Shown: positions 7,895 to 19,704 of the stretch, piece after piece
Layout: each line of letters begins with the position of its first letter
Numbering within the stretch: the stretch's first letter is position 1
DNA from: Halichoerus grypus
Lineage: Eukaryota; Chordata; Mammalia; Carnivora; Phocidae
DNA length: 64,000 nucleotides
Direction of reading: 5' to 3'
NCBI RefSeq assembly: GCF_964656455.1
Contig: NC_135718.1
Location: 150,332,762 to 150,396,761 of the forward strand
Program-made: the position numbers and the translations under genes
Notes under the pieces: generated by a model
What the model saw: only the letters and a program-made list of their open reading frames with translations
Told to the model about the DNA's origin: nothing
Databases searched by the model: none

Positions 7895-9483
7895 GGCCCG
7901 CCCGACCAGGGCACCGGACCCCGGCGGGCCTGCACCACGCCCTCTCGCAAGCCCGGTCCTGCCTGACCCGCCGCTCCTGCCTTGCACCCTAGCAGAAGGG
8001 GCCCAGTGCCGAGCCCTGACGCCTCGACGCTCCTGGCCACAGGCTTGGCGCACACACGCCCTCCCCCACCAGTTCCCGCGCCTTTCCCGCCCGATCCCAC
8101 CCCCACCCCCGCAGGCCTGGGGAACTTCGCAGCACGTCTCTCCTCACCTGCTTTCCGGGGGCTGCGTTTTCCTTCCTTCCTCGCTCCCGCTCCCGCTCCC
8201 GCCCACTCCCGCGGCCCCCTGCAGACCAGCCGGCTGCGCAAATGCCCAAAGCCCTCCGCATTCCGTTCTCCAGCAGACCGGTGCCTGGTGAAGAGCGCCT
8301 CGCTCTCAGAGCCGTGCACTCCCGCCACCAGGAGCACACCGTCCCACAGAGAGCCCGTCCTTTCCGCCGGCCCCCATTCCCTTCTCTCCACACCCTGCTC
8401 AGGTGGCCCGAGGTGCCCACGAGGATTTGCCACCTTGATGACGCTTTACCCTGGCCACACCTGCCTGCCTCCCTCCCGGGACACAGGCTGCCCGGCCACC
8501 TGCTCGCCGGCCCACGACAGGGCCCTCCCTTCAGTGGGCCTGGCCCGGGAGTCCAGCCCGGGAAGGTGGCTCCCGTGAGCGCTGAGCCGAAGGAAGCCCT
8601 GAATCCCCAGGCCACCCACCTGGGCGCCCGAGCGCATCTCCGCGCCGGCAGCCGCTGCGCGGCCGGGACCCGAGGACCCCAGCGCGCTCCCTCACCGCGC
8701 TGTCGGCCAGCTAGCCAGCAGCCGCTCGGCCAGAGCGCTCCCGCGAGCCGAGATCGCGCTCCGGCCTCACAACCACCGCCCCCCCCCCCCGCGCCCCGCC
8801 GAGCTGGCCCCCTAGGGAGCGCTGCGCGCCCGAGCTCAGACACGTCGCTTCGCTCTCCTGGCCTGAGCGGCTCCTCGGCGGCGCCGGCGGCGCTACGGGG
8901 CCTCCATCTCCTACACACAACACACGCGCCCGCGGACACCCACACGCCCACACCCACACCCACACACCCCACCCCGCGACAGCCCACCCCACGGCACCGC
9001 ACGTGCGCACACAACCGGAGCTCCGGTCCCCAGCCCCGCCCGCCCTCGCACACTCTGCCCCGGCCACAAAGCCCTCGGCCAAAGGGGCTCTCTGGGTGGC
9101 GGCTGAGAGGAGCCGCTGAAGGCAGCGGCAGGGCTCAGCCGCGCCTGCCACGGGATCCCCCGCGCTGGGTGGGATTCGGGCGCTGGCCAGCCTGGGTCCG
9201 GCTCCCGGCTGCCCCTGGCGACCCCGGCAGGGCAGCGTCTCGCCGCGGCCCTGGACCGAGGACAAAGCGCCGCATGAGCCTAGTCGGCCACCGTGCGTCC
9301 GCGCCGCGCTCGGCCCGCGTGCGCCGCTCCCTAGGGCTCCGGACGTGCCTGGAGCGTCTGGTCCACACCGCCCGTCCGCCTCCTGCTCAAACGAAGCCGA
9401 TGCTCCGAACCGGCCCGGACCCGTGTCTGGCCGCCGCTGGCGAGCGCCGCTGGGGAAGCCGTCTGGGGAGCGGCGCCATCGGT

Positions 9484-9554
9484 GCATGGGTGGTTCAGTG
9501 GTAGAATTCTCGCCTGCCACGCGGGAGGCCCGGGTTCGATTCCCGGCCCATGCA
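9484..9554 (+). tRNA. tRNA-Gly (anticodon GCC), unit 1
   Basis: A 71-nt intronless gene starting GCATGGGTGGTTCAGTGG and ending CCCGGCCCATGCA. It decodes GGC and GGT. The acceptor GCATGGG pairs with CCCATGC, the anticodon loop is CTGCCAC, and the discriminator is A. A box at 9491-9501 (TGGTTCAGTGG), B box at 9533-9543 (GGTTCGATTCC). Terminator T4 at 9568-9571, 13 nt past the 3' end. It is isolated: 1601 bp from tRNA-Leu and several kb from the next tRNA-Glu. Mammalian tRNA-Gly-GCC is a major source of 5' tRNA halves. Confidence 0.98.
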
Positions 9555-9567
9555 GCGCGCCGTCCCC

Positions 9568-9571
9568 TTTT
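9568..9571 (+). terminator. Pol III T4 terminator of tRNA-Gly(GCC), unit 1
   Basis: TTTT in CGTCCCCTTTTGGCC, 13 nt past the gene. Confidence 0.85.
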
Positions 9572-10340
9572 GGCCGGCCCTGCAGCCCCAACGCGCGCGC
9601 GCCCGCGCCCCCGGCTTCCTCTCGCCCACGCTCAAGGCGCCTGGCCTGAACTAGCTCCGCTCCGGACCCAGCCGGAGCCCGCCCCTGCCCTGCCGCCCGT
9701 TCCCTTCCTCTCGGTCCTTCTCGCCCAGGGGACCAACTCCACCCAGCGCCCGAGGCCCCTGGCCCGCCCACACGCCTCCCTTGCCCCTTTTCTCTTCAGG
9801 ACCCTGAGCACCCCGCTTCGCTCACCCGCTTCCCTTCCAGCAATGCTTCCCCGCACCACCACACACCCGCACCGCGCCGCGCCGCACCAGAGCCCACGGG
9901 GCCGCGCCCCACCTCCGCGCCTTTCATCACCGTTCCTCCCTCCCTGTCTCACTCTACCCACACTGCCAGAATCCTCGTCTCTTTGCACAACCAGGGGCAA
10001 CCAAGTTGCCACCCCTAGCCCTGATCCGTCCTATTCTCCTCCAGGGACCCTCACAAACTCACTGGGGTGCACCAGGAAGACCAGATGCATGGCACCACAT
10101 CCTCCCGACGCGCGCCCTATAGTCTCTTGAGGCGCCGCTTGGCCGCAGTAGCCTCCAAACTCCGCCGCTCCTGCAACGCTAGGACCCCCGCCAACACCAG
10201 GTCCACCACCGCCCGCGCCGGCACTAGCACCAGCAGCACCAATCTCCCCATCCGCCGCCGCCGCCGCCGCCACCGCCACAAGTCCACCGTCACCACACCG
10301 CCTCGGGCACCATCGCCCACAACAGTGAAGTCCTCCAACA

Positions 10341-10945
10341 TCCAGCCCACCACCAAGTCCACCACCACCACCACCGCCATCACCAGCAGGACCAAGTCCG
10401 CGACCAGCGCACCAGCAATGACATCATTGCCAACGGTACCCAAGTCCTCCACAATCACCACCACCGCCTCGACCTCCACCACCACCACCACCACCACCAC
10501 CACCAACTCCAGCACCACCACCTCCACCATCACCACCACCACCACCGCCATCACCAGCAGGACCAAGTCCAGCACCAGCGCACCAGCATGGGCATCATTG
10601 CCAACGGTACCCAAGTCCTCCACGATCACCACCACCACCTCTACCACCACCACCACCACCACCACGACCACCACCACCGCCACCTTCACCATCACCACCG
10701 CCGCCGCCGCCGCCGCCATCACCAGCAGGACCAAGGCCACCACCAGCTCACCAGCATGGGCATCATTGCCAACGGTACCGAAGTCCTCCACGATCACCAC
10801 CACCACCACCACCACCACCAGCTCCACCACCACCAGCCCCACCACCGACTCCACCGTCACCACACCGACTCGGGCACCATCGCCAACACTACTGGAGTCC
10901 GTCACCACCACCGCCACCACCGGGACCGTGCACACCATCACCACA
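10341..10945. repeat. ACC/CAC triplet block with ~170-bp higher-order repeat, unit 1
   Basis: Mostly ACC triplets broken by conserved islands such as CATTGCCAACGGTACC and CACCAGCAGGACCAAG. The islands recur at 10381, 10552 and 10720, giving a secondary period of 171 and 168 bp. The block is open in several frames on both strands: plus-strand frames read as runs of Thr or His, the minus-strand frame as runs of Val. One plus frame spans 361 codons (10067-11152). With no splice or promoter evidence and such low complexity I do not call it a gene. Unit 1 and unit 5 carry two more GCC triplets (near 10702) than the other units. Confidence 0.9.
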
Positions 10946-11938
10946 GCAGCCCGCGCGCCGGCACCAACAGCACGAGGTCCACCCCCAGCAGCAGGAGCAG
11001 CAGCAGCAGCAAGTCGTCCTCCGCCAGCAGCACAAGCACCAGCACAGCCCGCACCCCCACCCCCACCCCCACCAGCCCCTCCTGCCCCAACGTCCCCACA
11101 CGGGTCCCCTGCCTGCACGCCCCCTCCTTTCCGAGTCCTCAGTGGTCAATGATCCTGTGTGGCATCTGTCCCTTTGGCCTCTCTGAATCTCAACCCCAGG
11201 ACGACCCCTGACGCGTCACTGGCTGTCCCGATGACAGGTGATGGAAGCCTCGGGGGCGGTGGAATCCCTCGCCCCGTTGGGACGGCTCCTAGACCCGGTC
11301 CCGCCCTCTCTCTGTGTCTCCCTTGCCTGCCTGCCTGCCGGCCTGCTTCCCACCCACGCCCCCCACACCCCACCCCTTGGCCTGACCACCTTGCAGCACA
11401 GCACAGCGGTCTCCCCCCGCGCACCTCCTCCGCCACGGTCCTGTCCCGCCACGGGGGCCTCCAGCTTTCTTGCACCGGGGCCCACTCCCCAGCACTTGCC
11501 GCGTGCAGCTCCTGCCAGCCTCCAGGCTGGACCCCTCCCACCCACCCCCCACCCCTTGTCCCCCACCCCCATCCCTCACATTCTCGGCTGGCAGTCCCGG
11601 CCTCCCACAGGCTCCTCAGGCACACTCGTGCTCTCTCCCCTCCCCTACCTCAGATCTCACCCTCCCGCACAGGTGCTCACGTACGTGCCTGGCATGGCGC
11701 CGGGGAAGGAGCCCTTCCCCCCCCCCCCCACCGAAGCCTCTGCAGACACCCTGCCCGACTGTCCGGCCACACTCTGGACCGGTCCCGCAAGCCCCACACC
11801 TCCCCGCCCCCGGCACCCCACCCACACACCCGGGCTGCCCCCGGCCCTCCCCTCCTTCTGGGATCCTTTTGGCTCTGTGCCCTAACCCCCGTGGCAGGCC
11901 ACCCACGTGAGTAAACACCTTCATCCCGCGGTATCCCC

Positions 11939-12117
11939 CACCACACACACTCCACACACACACACACACACACCACACACGCTCACACACACCCCCCACA
12001 TGCTCACACCCACACCCCCCCACATGCTCACACCCACACACACCCAACTTGCTCACACACGCCCACCCACACACACACACCACACACACACCCAGACACA
12101 CACACATACACACACAG
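11939..12117. repeat. CA-rich block (ACACACC/CACATGCTCA), unit 1
   Basis: About 180 bp of imperfect (CA)n with interspersed CCC and a repeated CACATGCTCACACCCACAC-type element. It lies about 280 bp before the next unit junction. Alternating purine-pyrimidine runs could favour Z-DNA. No gene is seen in the 12118-12398 remainder. Confidence 0.93.
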
Positions 12118-13225
12118 AAGCAATGGCACTGAGGGAACTTCCCGTGGTGACGGTAAGCGCCCGGCCGCCCACAGCGGCTCCTTTCCGCCGCTGGTACGAC
12201 CTTGTCCCAACCCAGCCAGTGTGGTGCTGCGGCAGCTTTGGCCGGTGCACGGGCTGTCCGCTTGGGCTCCTAAAGGAGACAATCTCTGAACAGACAGCAG
12301 ACCCTTGGCGGACAGGGGTGTGCAAGTGTTGGTGGGAAGGAGACTGTGGTCTGCGATTTAGCTGGAGGAGCACCCGGACAAGACGACGGGCACAGGGGTG
12401 GAGAGAGGGCTGGAGTAGATCCTGGCTAGGTGTAGGCTAAGGCGCCAATGGGAAAACCTTACACGGGCAATCTCGGTCGTGGGCCTGCGCGCTGGCGGTG
12501 GGGGCTGGGGGAGGTGGAAGGCGTTCCAGGGAACACGCTCGCCACTTTGCCGTGGGACTCAAGGGATGGGTGATGCGATTTCAAGAACCTGTTGGCTACA
12601 AGTCCACCGTCTGTCTCCGGTGTGCCTCCACCCCCTCCTCCTGCTTGGCTGTTGGGTTTTCCCCACCGGCCTCCCGAATCTTCGTGCTCTCTCTCCTGCA
12701 CTGCCCGTCGGTTCTGCTTCCTGCACCCGTCCAGATTCGCTTTCCCGACTCCACCTCCCGGGCGCAACCGTGCCGCTGTCTGCTCGCGGTGGCCGGGAAG
12801 CTGGCCCGAGCGGTGGCTGGCCCGAGCGGTGGCTGGCCCGAGGGCGAGGGAAGGGACCAGGGGCTCCAGCAGGTGACCCGACTCAAAGAGGTAGATCGCT
12901 CACCCTGCCCCGACCTCTTCCCCCACTCCCACCCCCCCCACCCCCCCACCCCCGCTTCCCCGCACCGACACCACTAACTAGCACCCCTTGAAGGAGCAAG
13001 GGGTGGCTTGTCAGGGGTGGCGCGGTTTCTCCTGGCCGCAGCAGTGCCGCCGGAGAGTCCAAGCACCTGCGGTGGCCGGACGTGCGGGCGTCTGTGGGTG
13101 GCCCCGAGTGAGGACAGAGGGTGTCGCGGGTGGCCTCTCGGGTTTGGGGCGGAGGAAGAGGGGGAGCCATGCGAGCGCCCAGGGGAGGCGCCGATGCGCT
13201 GCCGTTGGGCGGCCGGCCCGCTGGC

Positions 13226-13454
13226 GAGGCCAAAAGGTTTCGGCTGGCCGAGGCGACAGGGCAAGGCTTGGGCTAGCCCGGGCGCCTGGCCTTGTCTGGG
13301 CACCGAGGCCGTGGAGCTAGCCGCGGGGCAAGGGAGAAGCGAGGCCAAAAGGTTTGGGCTGGCCGAGGCGACAGGGCAAGGCTTGGGCTACCCGGGCGCC
13401 TGGCCTTGTCTGGGCACCGAGGCCGTGGAGCTAGCCGCGGGGCAAGGGAGAAGC
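13226..13454. repeat. 115-bp duplication, unit 2
   Basis: Same two-copy structure and same copy-specific differences as in unit 1. Confidence 0.94.
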
Positions 13455-13526
13455 CAGCCAGCTTCGGCTAAAAGGGGTGCGGATGCGCTGGGGAGAGGTC
13501 GGTAGGCCGAGAGGAAGAAGAAAGGC

Positions 13527-13598
13527 TTCCCTGACCGGGAATCGAACCCGGGCCGCGGCGGTGAGAGCGCCGAATCCTAACCACTAGACCACCAGGGA
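13527..13598 (-). tRNA. tRNA-Glu (CTC), unit 2
   Basis: Same 72-nt sequence as the unit 1 gene, intact A and B boxes. Again no proximal T4. The 5' flank has the T variant (GTCGGGCTCTG). Confidence 0.98.
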
Positions 13599-13869
13599 GC
13601 GTCGGGCTCTGCGCCTGGCCCGCGCGCCCTGGGCGCAGCGCCTCCACACCACCCCCTCGCCTCCGCTTTGGCTCCAAGGCCCCTGCCTTGCCACGGCCAG
13701 CCGCCCTCCGGCCCTACCAATCCACCCGCCCTGCTGGCAGCACCCTCAAAACGCTGCGCACCTCCTTCCCTCCCTCACACACGCGCTCGGCCTCGGGCCA
13801 CGCTCCGGCTCCGGGCTCCCATCGGGCCTGGGCACGACGGCCCTGGAGCCGTGCAAAAGGTTGGCCAGC

Positions 13870-13941
13870 TGCGTTGGCCGGGAATCGAACCCGGGTCAAC
13901 TGCTTGGAAGGCAGCTATGCTCACCACTATACCACCAACGC
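13870..13941 (-). tRNA. tRNA-Gly (TCC), unit 2
   Basis: Same gene sequence as unit 1. Terminator T4 at 13855-13858. The 3' flank is the short type A form, with GAGCCGTG beside the terminator. Confidence 0.98.
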
Positions 13942-14159
13942 TGCACAGCCCGGGCCGCCCCGAGACGCCGGCGCAGGGTTCGCAGAGGCGCCTTCACGCC
14001 TTCTCGCCGCCGCCTGGGCTGCCTGGCGCAGCCCTGCCCCGACGTGCCGCCAGTCCGCAGCTCTGCGCTGCCGCACGCGCCAGCAGCGGCCGCCCCAGCC
14101 CCAACCCCAGCCCCAGCCCCGCCAGCCCGACGCCGCCGTGCGGCTCCGCAGGCCCGACC

Positions 14160-14201
14160 GCCCGCCGCCCGCCGCCCGCCGCCCGCCGCCCGCCGCCCGC
14201 C
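14160..14201. repeat. GCCCGCC array, 6 copies, unit 2
   Basis: Counted directly: 42 bp. Confidence 0.95.
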
Positions 14202-14700
14202 TCTGGGGGGCGCTCTGGCCGCCGTGCCGCTCCCCCGGCCCTCGGCTGCCGGCCGGGCATTCCCCGGCCCGCGAGACACGCTTCCCTCCGGCGACCCGCT
14301 CGCCCGGGCCCTTCTCCGCGGACTGCCCGGCGAGGCCACATCCCGCACCCACAGGGGACCCGACCCAGCCGCCGCCCACCCGTCCCCCGCGCCCACCCCC
14401 ACCCCCACGCCCAGCCAGCACCGGGCAGCGTCGCGTCACCAAGGAGCCCGTTGCGGCCAGTCACTCGTCAGGCGCCGGGGGCACGACAGGAGGCCCTGGC
14501 TGGGCCGTGGCGACCCCGCACGCGCGCGCCCGGGCTCACGAGGAAGGGAAACGGGTGGGGGCGGTCGACGGTGGGCAGGCCGGGCACCCGTCGTCGCCCC
14601 GCGCCTCTCGCCGGACGCGGGAGGGACGAGAAGAAGGGCCCTGGGGCCAAGCGTTTGGACAGAGCGGCGGTGGCGCCGGCCACCAAAAAGGGCGTCTTGC

Positions 14701-14772
14701 CTCCCCGTCGGGGAATCGAACCCCGGTCTCCCGCGTGACAGGCGGGGATACTCACCACTATACTAACGAGGA
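14701..14772 (-). tRNA. tRNA-Asp (GTC), unit 2
   Basis: Same gene sequence as unit 1. Terminator T5 at 14685-14689. Confidence 0.98.
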
Positions 14773-15389
14773 CGGCGGCGGCGGCCACCCGGGCGCCCGA
14801 CCCCTCTCCGCCTGCCCGCCCACGCCTACCCCTGCCCTCGACGCCCCGCCTTACGCAGGCGCCCGCCACGTGCCACACCCGACCCGACCCCAAACCAACC
14901 GCGCCAGCCCGCAGAGCAGCCCTCCCATCCCGACTCGGAGTGGACCCCAGGCCCGGGCCCCGGACCCGGACGGCGCGGAACACTCCGAGTGCGCCGGCGC
15001 CTAGGGCCTGCCGGGCGCCGATCGCGCAGGGAGAAGAGGCCCGAGCGGGCAAGCAAGGATGCGAGCAGGAGGACGGGCGCCCGGGATGGGCAGGGGCGGC
15101 GGAGGGAGGGCGGCGAGGACCTAGTGGGGGTGGGGGGCGGCGGCGGCGAGACAGGCTGGCCCGACGCCGGTCTCTGGGTGCGGGGCCGCCATGTGCGAGG
15201 AGGCGGGGCGGGGCGGGGCGAGGCGGCGGCGACGGCGGCGGCGGCGGCGGCGCCAGGCGAGTCGGCTGGCGCTGCTCCTGGTCGGCCGGGGCGCGCGTCC
15301 CGTCCCTTGCGCGCCCACACAGCCGCCAGCCGCCACCAGCGTCCGCGCCGGGTCCCAGCCAGGCGAGCGGCGACGCGCCCAGGCCCGCC

Positions 15390-15472
15390 GTCAGGATGGC
15401 CGAGCGGTCTAAGGCGCTGCGTTCAGGTCGCAGTCTCCCCTGGAGGCGTGGGTTCGAATCCCACTCCTGACA
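15390..15472 (+). tRNA. tRNA-Leu (CAG), unit 2
   Basis: Same gene sequence as unit 1. Terminator T4 at 15481-15484. Confidence 0.98.
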
Positions 15473-17075
15473 CGCCCACCTTTTGGCCCGCCCGACCAGG
15501 GCACCGGACCCCGGCGGGCCTGCACCACGCCCTCTCGCAAGCCCGGTCCTGCCTGACCCGCCGCTCCTGCCTTGCACCCTAGCAGAAGGGGCCCAGTGCC
15601 GAGCCCTGACGCCTCGACGCTCCTGGCCACAGGCTTGGCGCACACACGCCCTCCCCCACCAGTTCCCGCGCCTTTCCCGCCCGATCCCACCCCCACCCCC
15701 GCAGGCCTGGGGAACTTCGCAGCACGTCTCTCCTCACCTGCTTTCCGGGGGCTGCGTTTTCCTTCCTTCCTCGCTCCCGCTCCCGCTCCCGCTCCCGCCC
15801 ACTCCCGCGGCCCCCTGCAGACCAGCCGGCTGCGCAAATGCCCAAAGCCCTCCGCATTCCGTTCTCCAGCAGACCGGTGCCTGGTGAAGAGCGCCTCGCT
15901 CTCAGAGCCGTGCACTCCCGCCACCAGGAGCACACCGTCCCACAGAGAGCCCGTCCTTTCCGCCGGCCCCCATTCCCTTCTCTCCACACCCTGCTCAGGT
16001 GGCCCGAGGTGCCCACGAGGATTTGCCACCTTGATGACGCTTTACCCTGGCCACACCTGCCTGCCTCCCTCCCGGGACACAGGCTGCCCGGCCACCTGCT
16101 CGCCGGCCCACGACAGGGCCCTCCCTTCAGTGGGCCTGGCCCGGGAGTCCAGCCCGGGAAGGTGGCTCCCGTGAGCGCTGAGCCGAAGGAAGCCCTGAAT
16201 CCCCAGGCCACCCACCTGGGCGCCCGAGCGCATCTCCGCGCCGGCAGCCGCTGCCCGGCCGGGACCCGAGGACCCCAGCGCGCTCCCTCACCGCGCTGTC
16301 GGCCAGCTAGCCAGCAGCCGCTCGGCCAGAGCGCTCCCGCGAGCCGAGATCGCGCTCCGGCCTCACAACCACCGCCCCCCCCCCCCCCGCGCCCCGCCGA
16401 GCTGGCCCCCTAGGGAGCGCTGCGCGCCCGAGCTCAGACACGTCGCTTCGCTCTCCTGGCCTGAGCGGCTCCTCGGCGGCGCCGGCGGCGCTACGGGGCC
16501 TCCATCTCCTACACACAACACACGCGCCCGCGGACACCCACACACCCACACCCACACACCCCACCCCGCGACAGCCCACCCCACGGCACCGCACGTGCGC
16601 ACACAACCGGAGCTCCGGTCCCCAGCCCCGCCCGCCCTCGCACACTCTGCCCCGGCCACAAAGCCCTCGGCCAAAGGGGCTCTCTGGGTGGCGGCTGAGA
16701 GGAGCCGCTGAAGGCAGCGGCAGGGCTCAGCCGCGCCTGCCACGGGATCCCCCGCGCTGGGTGGGATTCGGGCGCTGGCCAGCCTGGGTCCGGCTCCCGG
16801 CTGCCCCTGGCGACCCCGGCAGGGCAGCGTCTCGCCGCGGCCCTGGACCGAGGACAAAGCGCCGCATGAGCCTAGTCGGCCACCGTGCGTCCGCGCCGCG
16901 CTCGGCCCGCGTGCGCCGCTCCCTAGGGCTCCGGACGTGCCTGGAGCGTCTGGTCCACACCGCCCGTCCGCCTCCTGCTCAAACGAAGCCGATGCTCCGA
17001 ACCGGCCCGGACCCGTGTCTGGCCGCCGCTGGCGAGCGCCGCTGGGGAAGCCGTCTGGGGAGCGGCGCCATCGGT

Positions 17076-17146
17076 GCATGGGTGGTTCAGTGGTAGAATT
17101 CTCGCCTGCCACGCGGGAGGCCCGGGTTCGATTCCCGGCCCATGCA
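17076..17146 (+). tRNA. tRNA-Gly (GCC), unit 2
   Basis: Same gene sequence as unit 1. Terminator T4 at 17160-17163. Confidence 0.98.
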
Positions 17147-17932
17147 GCGCGCCGTCCCCTTTTGGCCGGCCCTGCAGCCCCAACGCGCGCGCGCCCGCGC
17201 CCCCGGCTTCCTCTCGCCCACGCTCAAGGCGCCTGGCCTGAACTAGCTCCGCTCCGGACCCAGCCGGAGCCCGCCCCTGCCCTGCCGCCCGTTCCCTTCC
17301 TCTCGGTCCTTCTCGCCCAGGGGACCAGCTCCACCCAGCGCCCGAGGCCCCTGGCCCGCCCACACGCCTCCCTTGCCCCTTTTCTCTTCAGGACCCTGAG
17401 CACCCCGCTTCGCTCACCCGCTTCCCTTCCAGCAATGCTTCCCCGCACCACCACACACCCGCACCGCGCCGCGCCGCACCAGAGCCCACGGGGCCGCGCC
17501 CCACCTCCGCGCCTTTCATCACCGTTCCTCCCTCCCTGTCTCACTCTACCCACACTGCCAGAATCCTCGTCTCTTTGCACAACCAGGGGCAACCAAGTTG
17601 CCACCCCTAGCCCTGATCCGTCCTATTCTCCTCCAGGGACCCTCACAAACTCACTGGGGTGCACCAGGAAGACCAGATGCATGGCACCACATCCTCCCGA
17701 CGCGCGCCCTATAGTCTCTTGAGGCGCCGCTTGGCCGCAGTAGCCTCCAAACTCCGCCGCTCCTGCAACGCTAGGACCCCCGCCAACACCAGGTCCACCA
17801 CCGCCCGCGCCGGCACTAGCACCAGCAGCACCAATCTCCCCATCCGCCGCCGCCGCCGCCGCCACCGCCACAAGTCCACCGTCACCACACCGCCTCGGGC
17901 ACCATCGCCCACAACAGTGAAGTCCTCCAACA

Positions 17933-18531
17933 TCCAGCCCACCACCAAGTCCACCACCACCACCACCGCCATCACCAGCAGGACCAAGTCCGCGACCAGC
18001 GCACCAGCAATGACATCATTGCCAACGGTACCCAAGTCCTCCACAATCACCACCACCGCCTCGACCTCCACCACCACCACCACCACCACCACCACCAACT
18101 CCAGCACCACCACCTCCACCATCACCACCACCACCACCGCCATCACCAGCAGGACCAAGTCCAGCACCAGCGCACCAGCATGGGCATCATTGCCAACGGT
18201 ACCCAAGTCCTCCACGATCACCACCACCACCTCTACCACCACCACCACCACCACCACGACCACCACCACCGCCACCTTCACCATCACCACCGCCGCCGCC
18301 GCCATCACCAGCAGGACCAAGGCCACCACCAGCTCACCAGCATGGGCATCATTGCCAACGGTACCGAAGTCCTCCACGATCACCACCACCACCACCACCA
18401 CCACCAGCTCCACCACCACCAGCCCCACCACCGACTCCACCGTCACCACACCGACTCGGGCACCATCGCCAACACTACTGGAGTCCGTCACCACCACCGC
18501 CACCACCGGGACCGTGCACACCATCACCACA
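17933..18531. repeat. ACC triplet block, unit 2
   Basis: Four-GCC form, 6 bp shorter than unit 1. Confidence 0.9.
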
Positions 18532-19525
18532 GCAGCCCGCGCGCCGGCACCAACAGCACGAGGTCCACCCCCAGCAGCAGGAGCAGCAGCAGCAGCAAGT
18601 CGTCCTCCGCCAGCAGCACAAGCACCAGCACAGCCCGCACCCCCACCCCCACCCCCACCAGCCCCTCCTGCCCCAACGTCCCCACACGGGTCCCCTGCCT
18701 GCACGCCCCCTCCTTTCCGAGTCCTCAGTGGTCAATGATCCTGTGTGGCATCTGTCCCTTTGGCCTCTCTGAATCTCAACCCCAGGACGACCCCTGACGC
18801 GTCACTGGCTGTCCCGATGACAGGTGATGGAAGCCTCGGGGGCGGTGGAATCCCTCGCCCCGTTGGGACGGCTCCTAGACCCGGTCCCGCCCTCTCTCTG
18901 TGTCTCCCTTGCCTGCCTGCCTGCCGGCCTGCTTCCCACCCACGCCCCCCACACCCCACCCCTTGGCCTGACCACCTTGCAGCACAGCACAGCGGTCTCC
19001 CCCCGCGCACCTCCTCCGCCACGGTCCTGTCCCGCCACGGGGGCCTCCAGCTTTCTTGCACCGGGGCCCACTCCCCAGCACTTGCCGCGTGCAGCTCCTG
19101 CCAGCCTCCAGGCTGGACCCCTCCCACCCAACCCCCACCCCTTGTCCCCCACCCCCATCCCTCACATTCTCGGCTGGCAGTCCCGGCCTCCCACAGGCTC
19201 CTCAGGCACACTCGTGCTCTCTCCCCTCCCCTACCTCAGATCTCACCCTCCCGCACAGGTGCTCACGTACGTGCCTGGCATGGCGCCGGGGAAGGAGCCC
19301 TTCCCCCCCCCCCCCCACCGAAGCCTCTGCAGACACCCTGCCCGACTGTCCGGCCACACTCTGGACCGGTCCCGCAAGCCCCACACCTCCCCGCCCCCGG
19401 CACCCCACCCACACACCCGGGCTGCCCCCGGCCCTCCCCTCCTTCTGGGATCCTTTTGGCTCTGTGCCCTAACCCCCGTGGCAGGCCACCCACGTGAGTA
19501 AACACCTTCATCCCGCGGTATCCCC

Positions 19526-19704
19526 CACCACACACACTCCACACACACACACACACACACCACACACGCTCACACACACCCCCCACATGCTCACACCCAC
19601 ACCCCCCCACATGCTCACACCCACACACACCCAACTTGCTCACACACGCCCACCCACACACACACACCACACACACACCCAGACACACACACATACACAC
19701 ACAG
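19526..19704. repeat. CA-rich block, unit 2
   Basis: Same length as unit 1. Confidence 0.92.

Larger units (their letters stand above)
4808..12398. repeat. tRNA macrosatellite unit 1 (7591 bp)
   Basis: First unit of the array. Its start is the first base (TGGAGAGAGGGCTGG) shared with all later unit junctions. Contents in order: 4808-5935 G+C-rich spacer with a 2 x 115-bp duplication; tRNA-Glu; 6008-6292 spacer; tRNA-Gly(TCC); 6365-7110 spacer with a GCCCGCC array; tRNA-Asp; 7183-7799 divergent spacer with GC boxes; tRNA-Leu; 7883-9483 spacer with no gene, C12 tract and short CACACC run; tRNA-Gly(GCC); 9555-12398 spacer with ACC-triplet block, C13 tract and CA block. Private variants: G at 8659 where the others have C, a 6-bp longer CACACC run at 8938-8971, and only three GCTCCC hexamers near 8184. 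It is the most diverged unit, as is usual at an array edge. Confidence 0.95.

Noticed and set aside
10381..10890. Alpha-satellite-like 171-bp monomer because of the 171/168-bp spacing
   Set aside because: The repeat is ACC-triplet sequence with no similarity to centromeric alpha satellite, and the period drops in units with fewer GCC triplets; the length match is coincidence.
10588..11211. His-rich frame over the triplet block
   Set aside because: Alternative reading of ACC repeats; no splice, Kozak or promoter support beyond the repeat itself.
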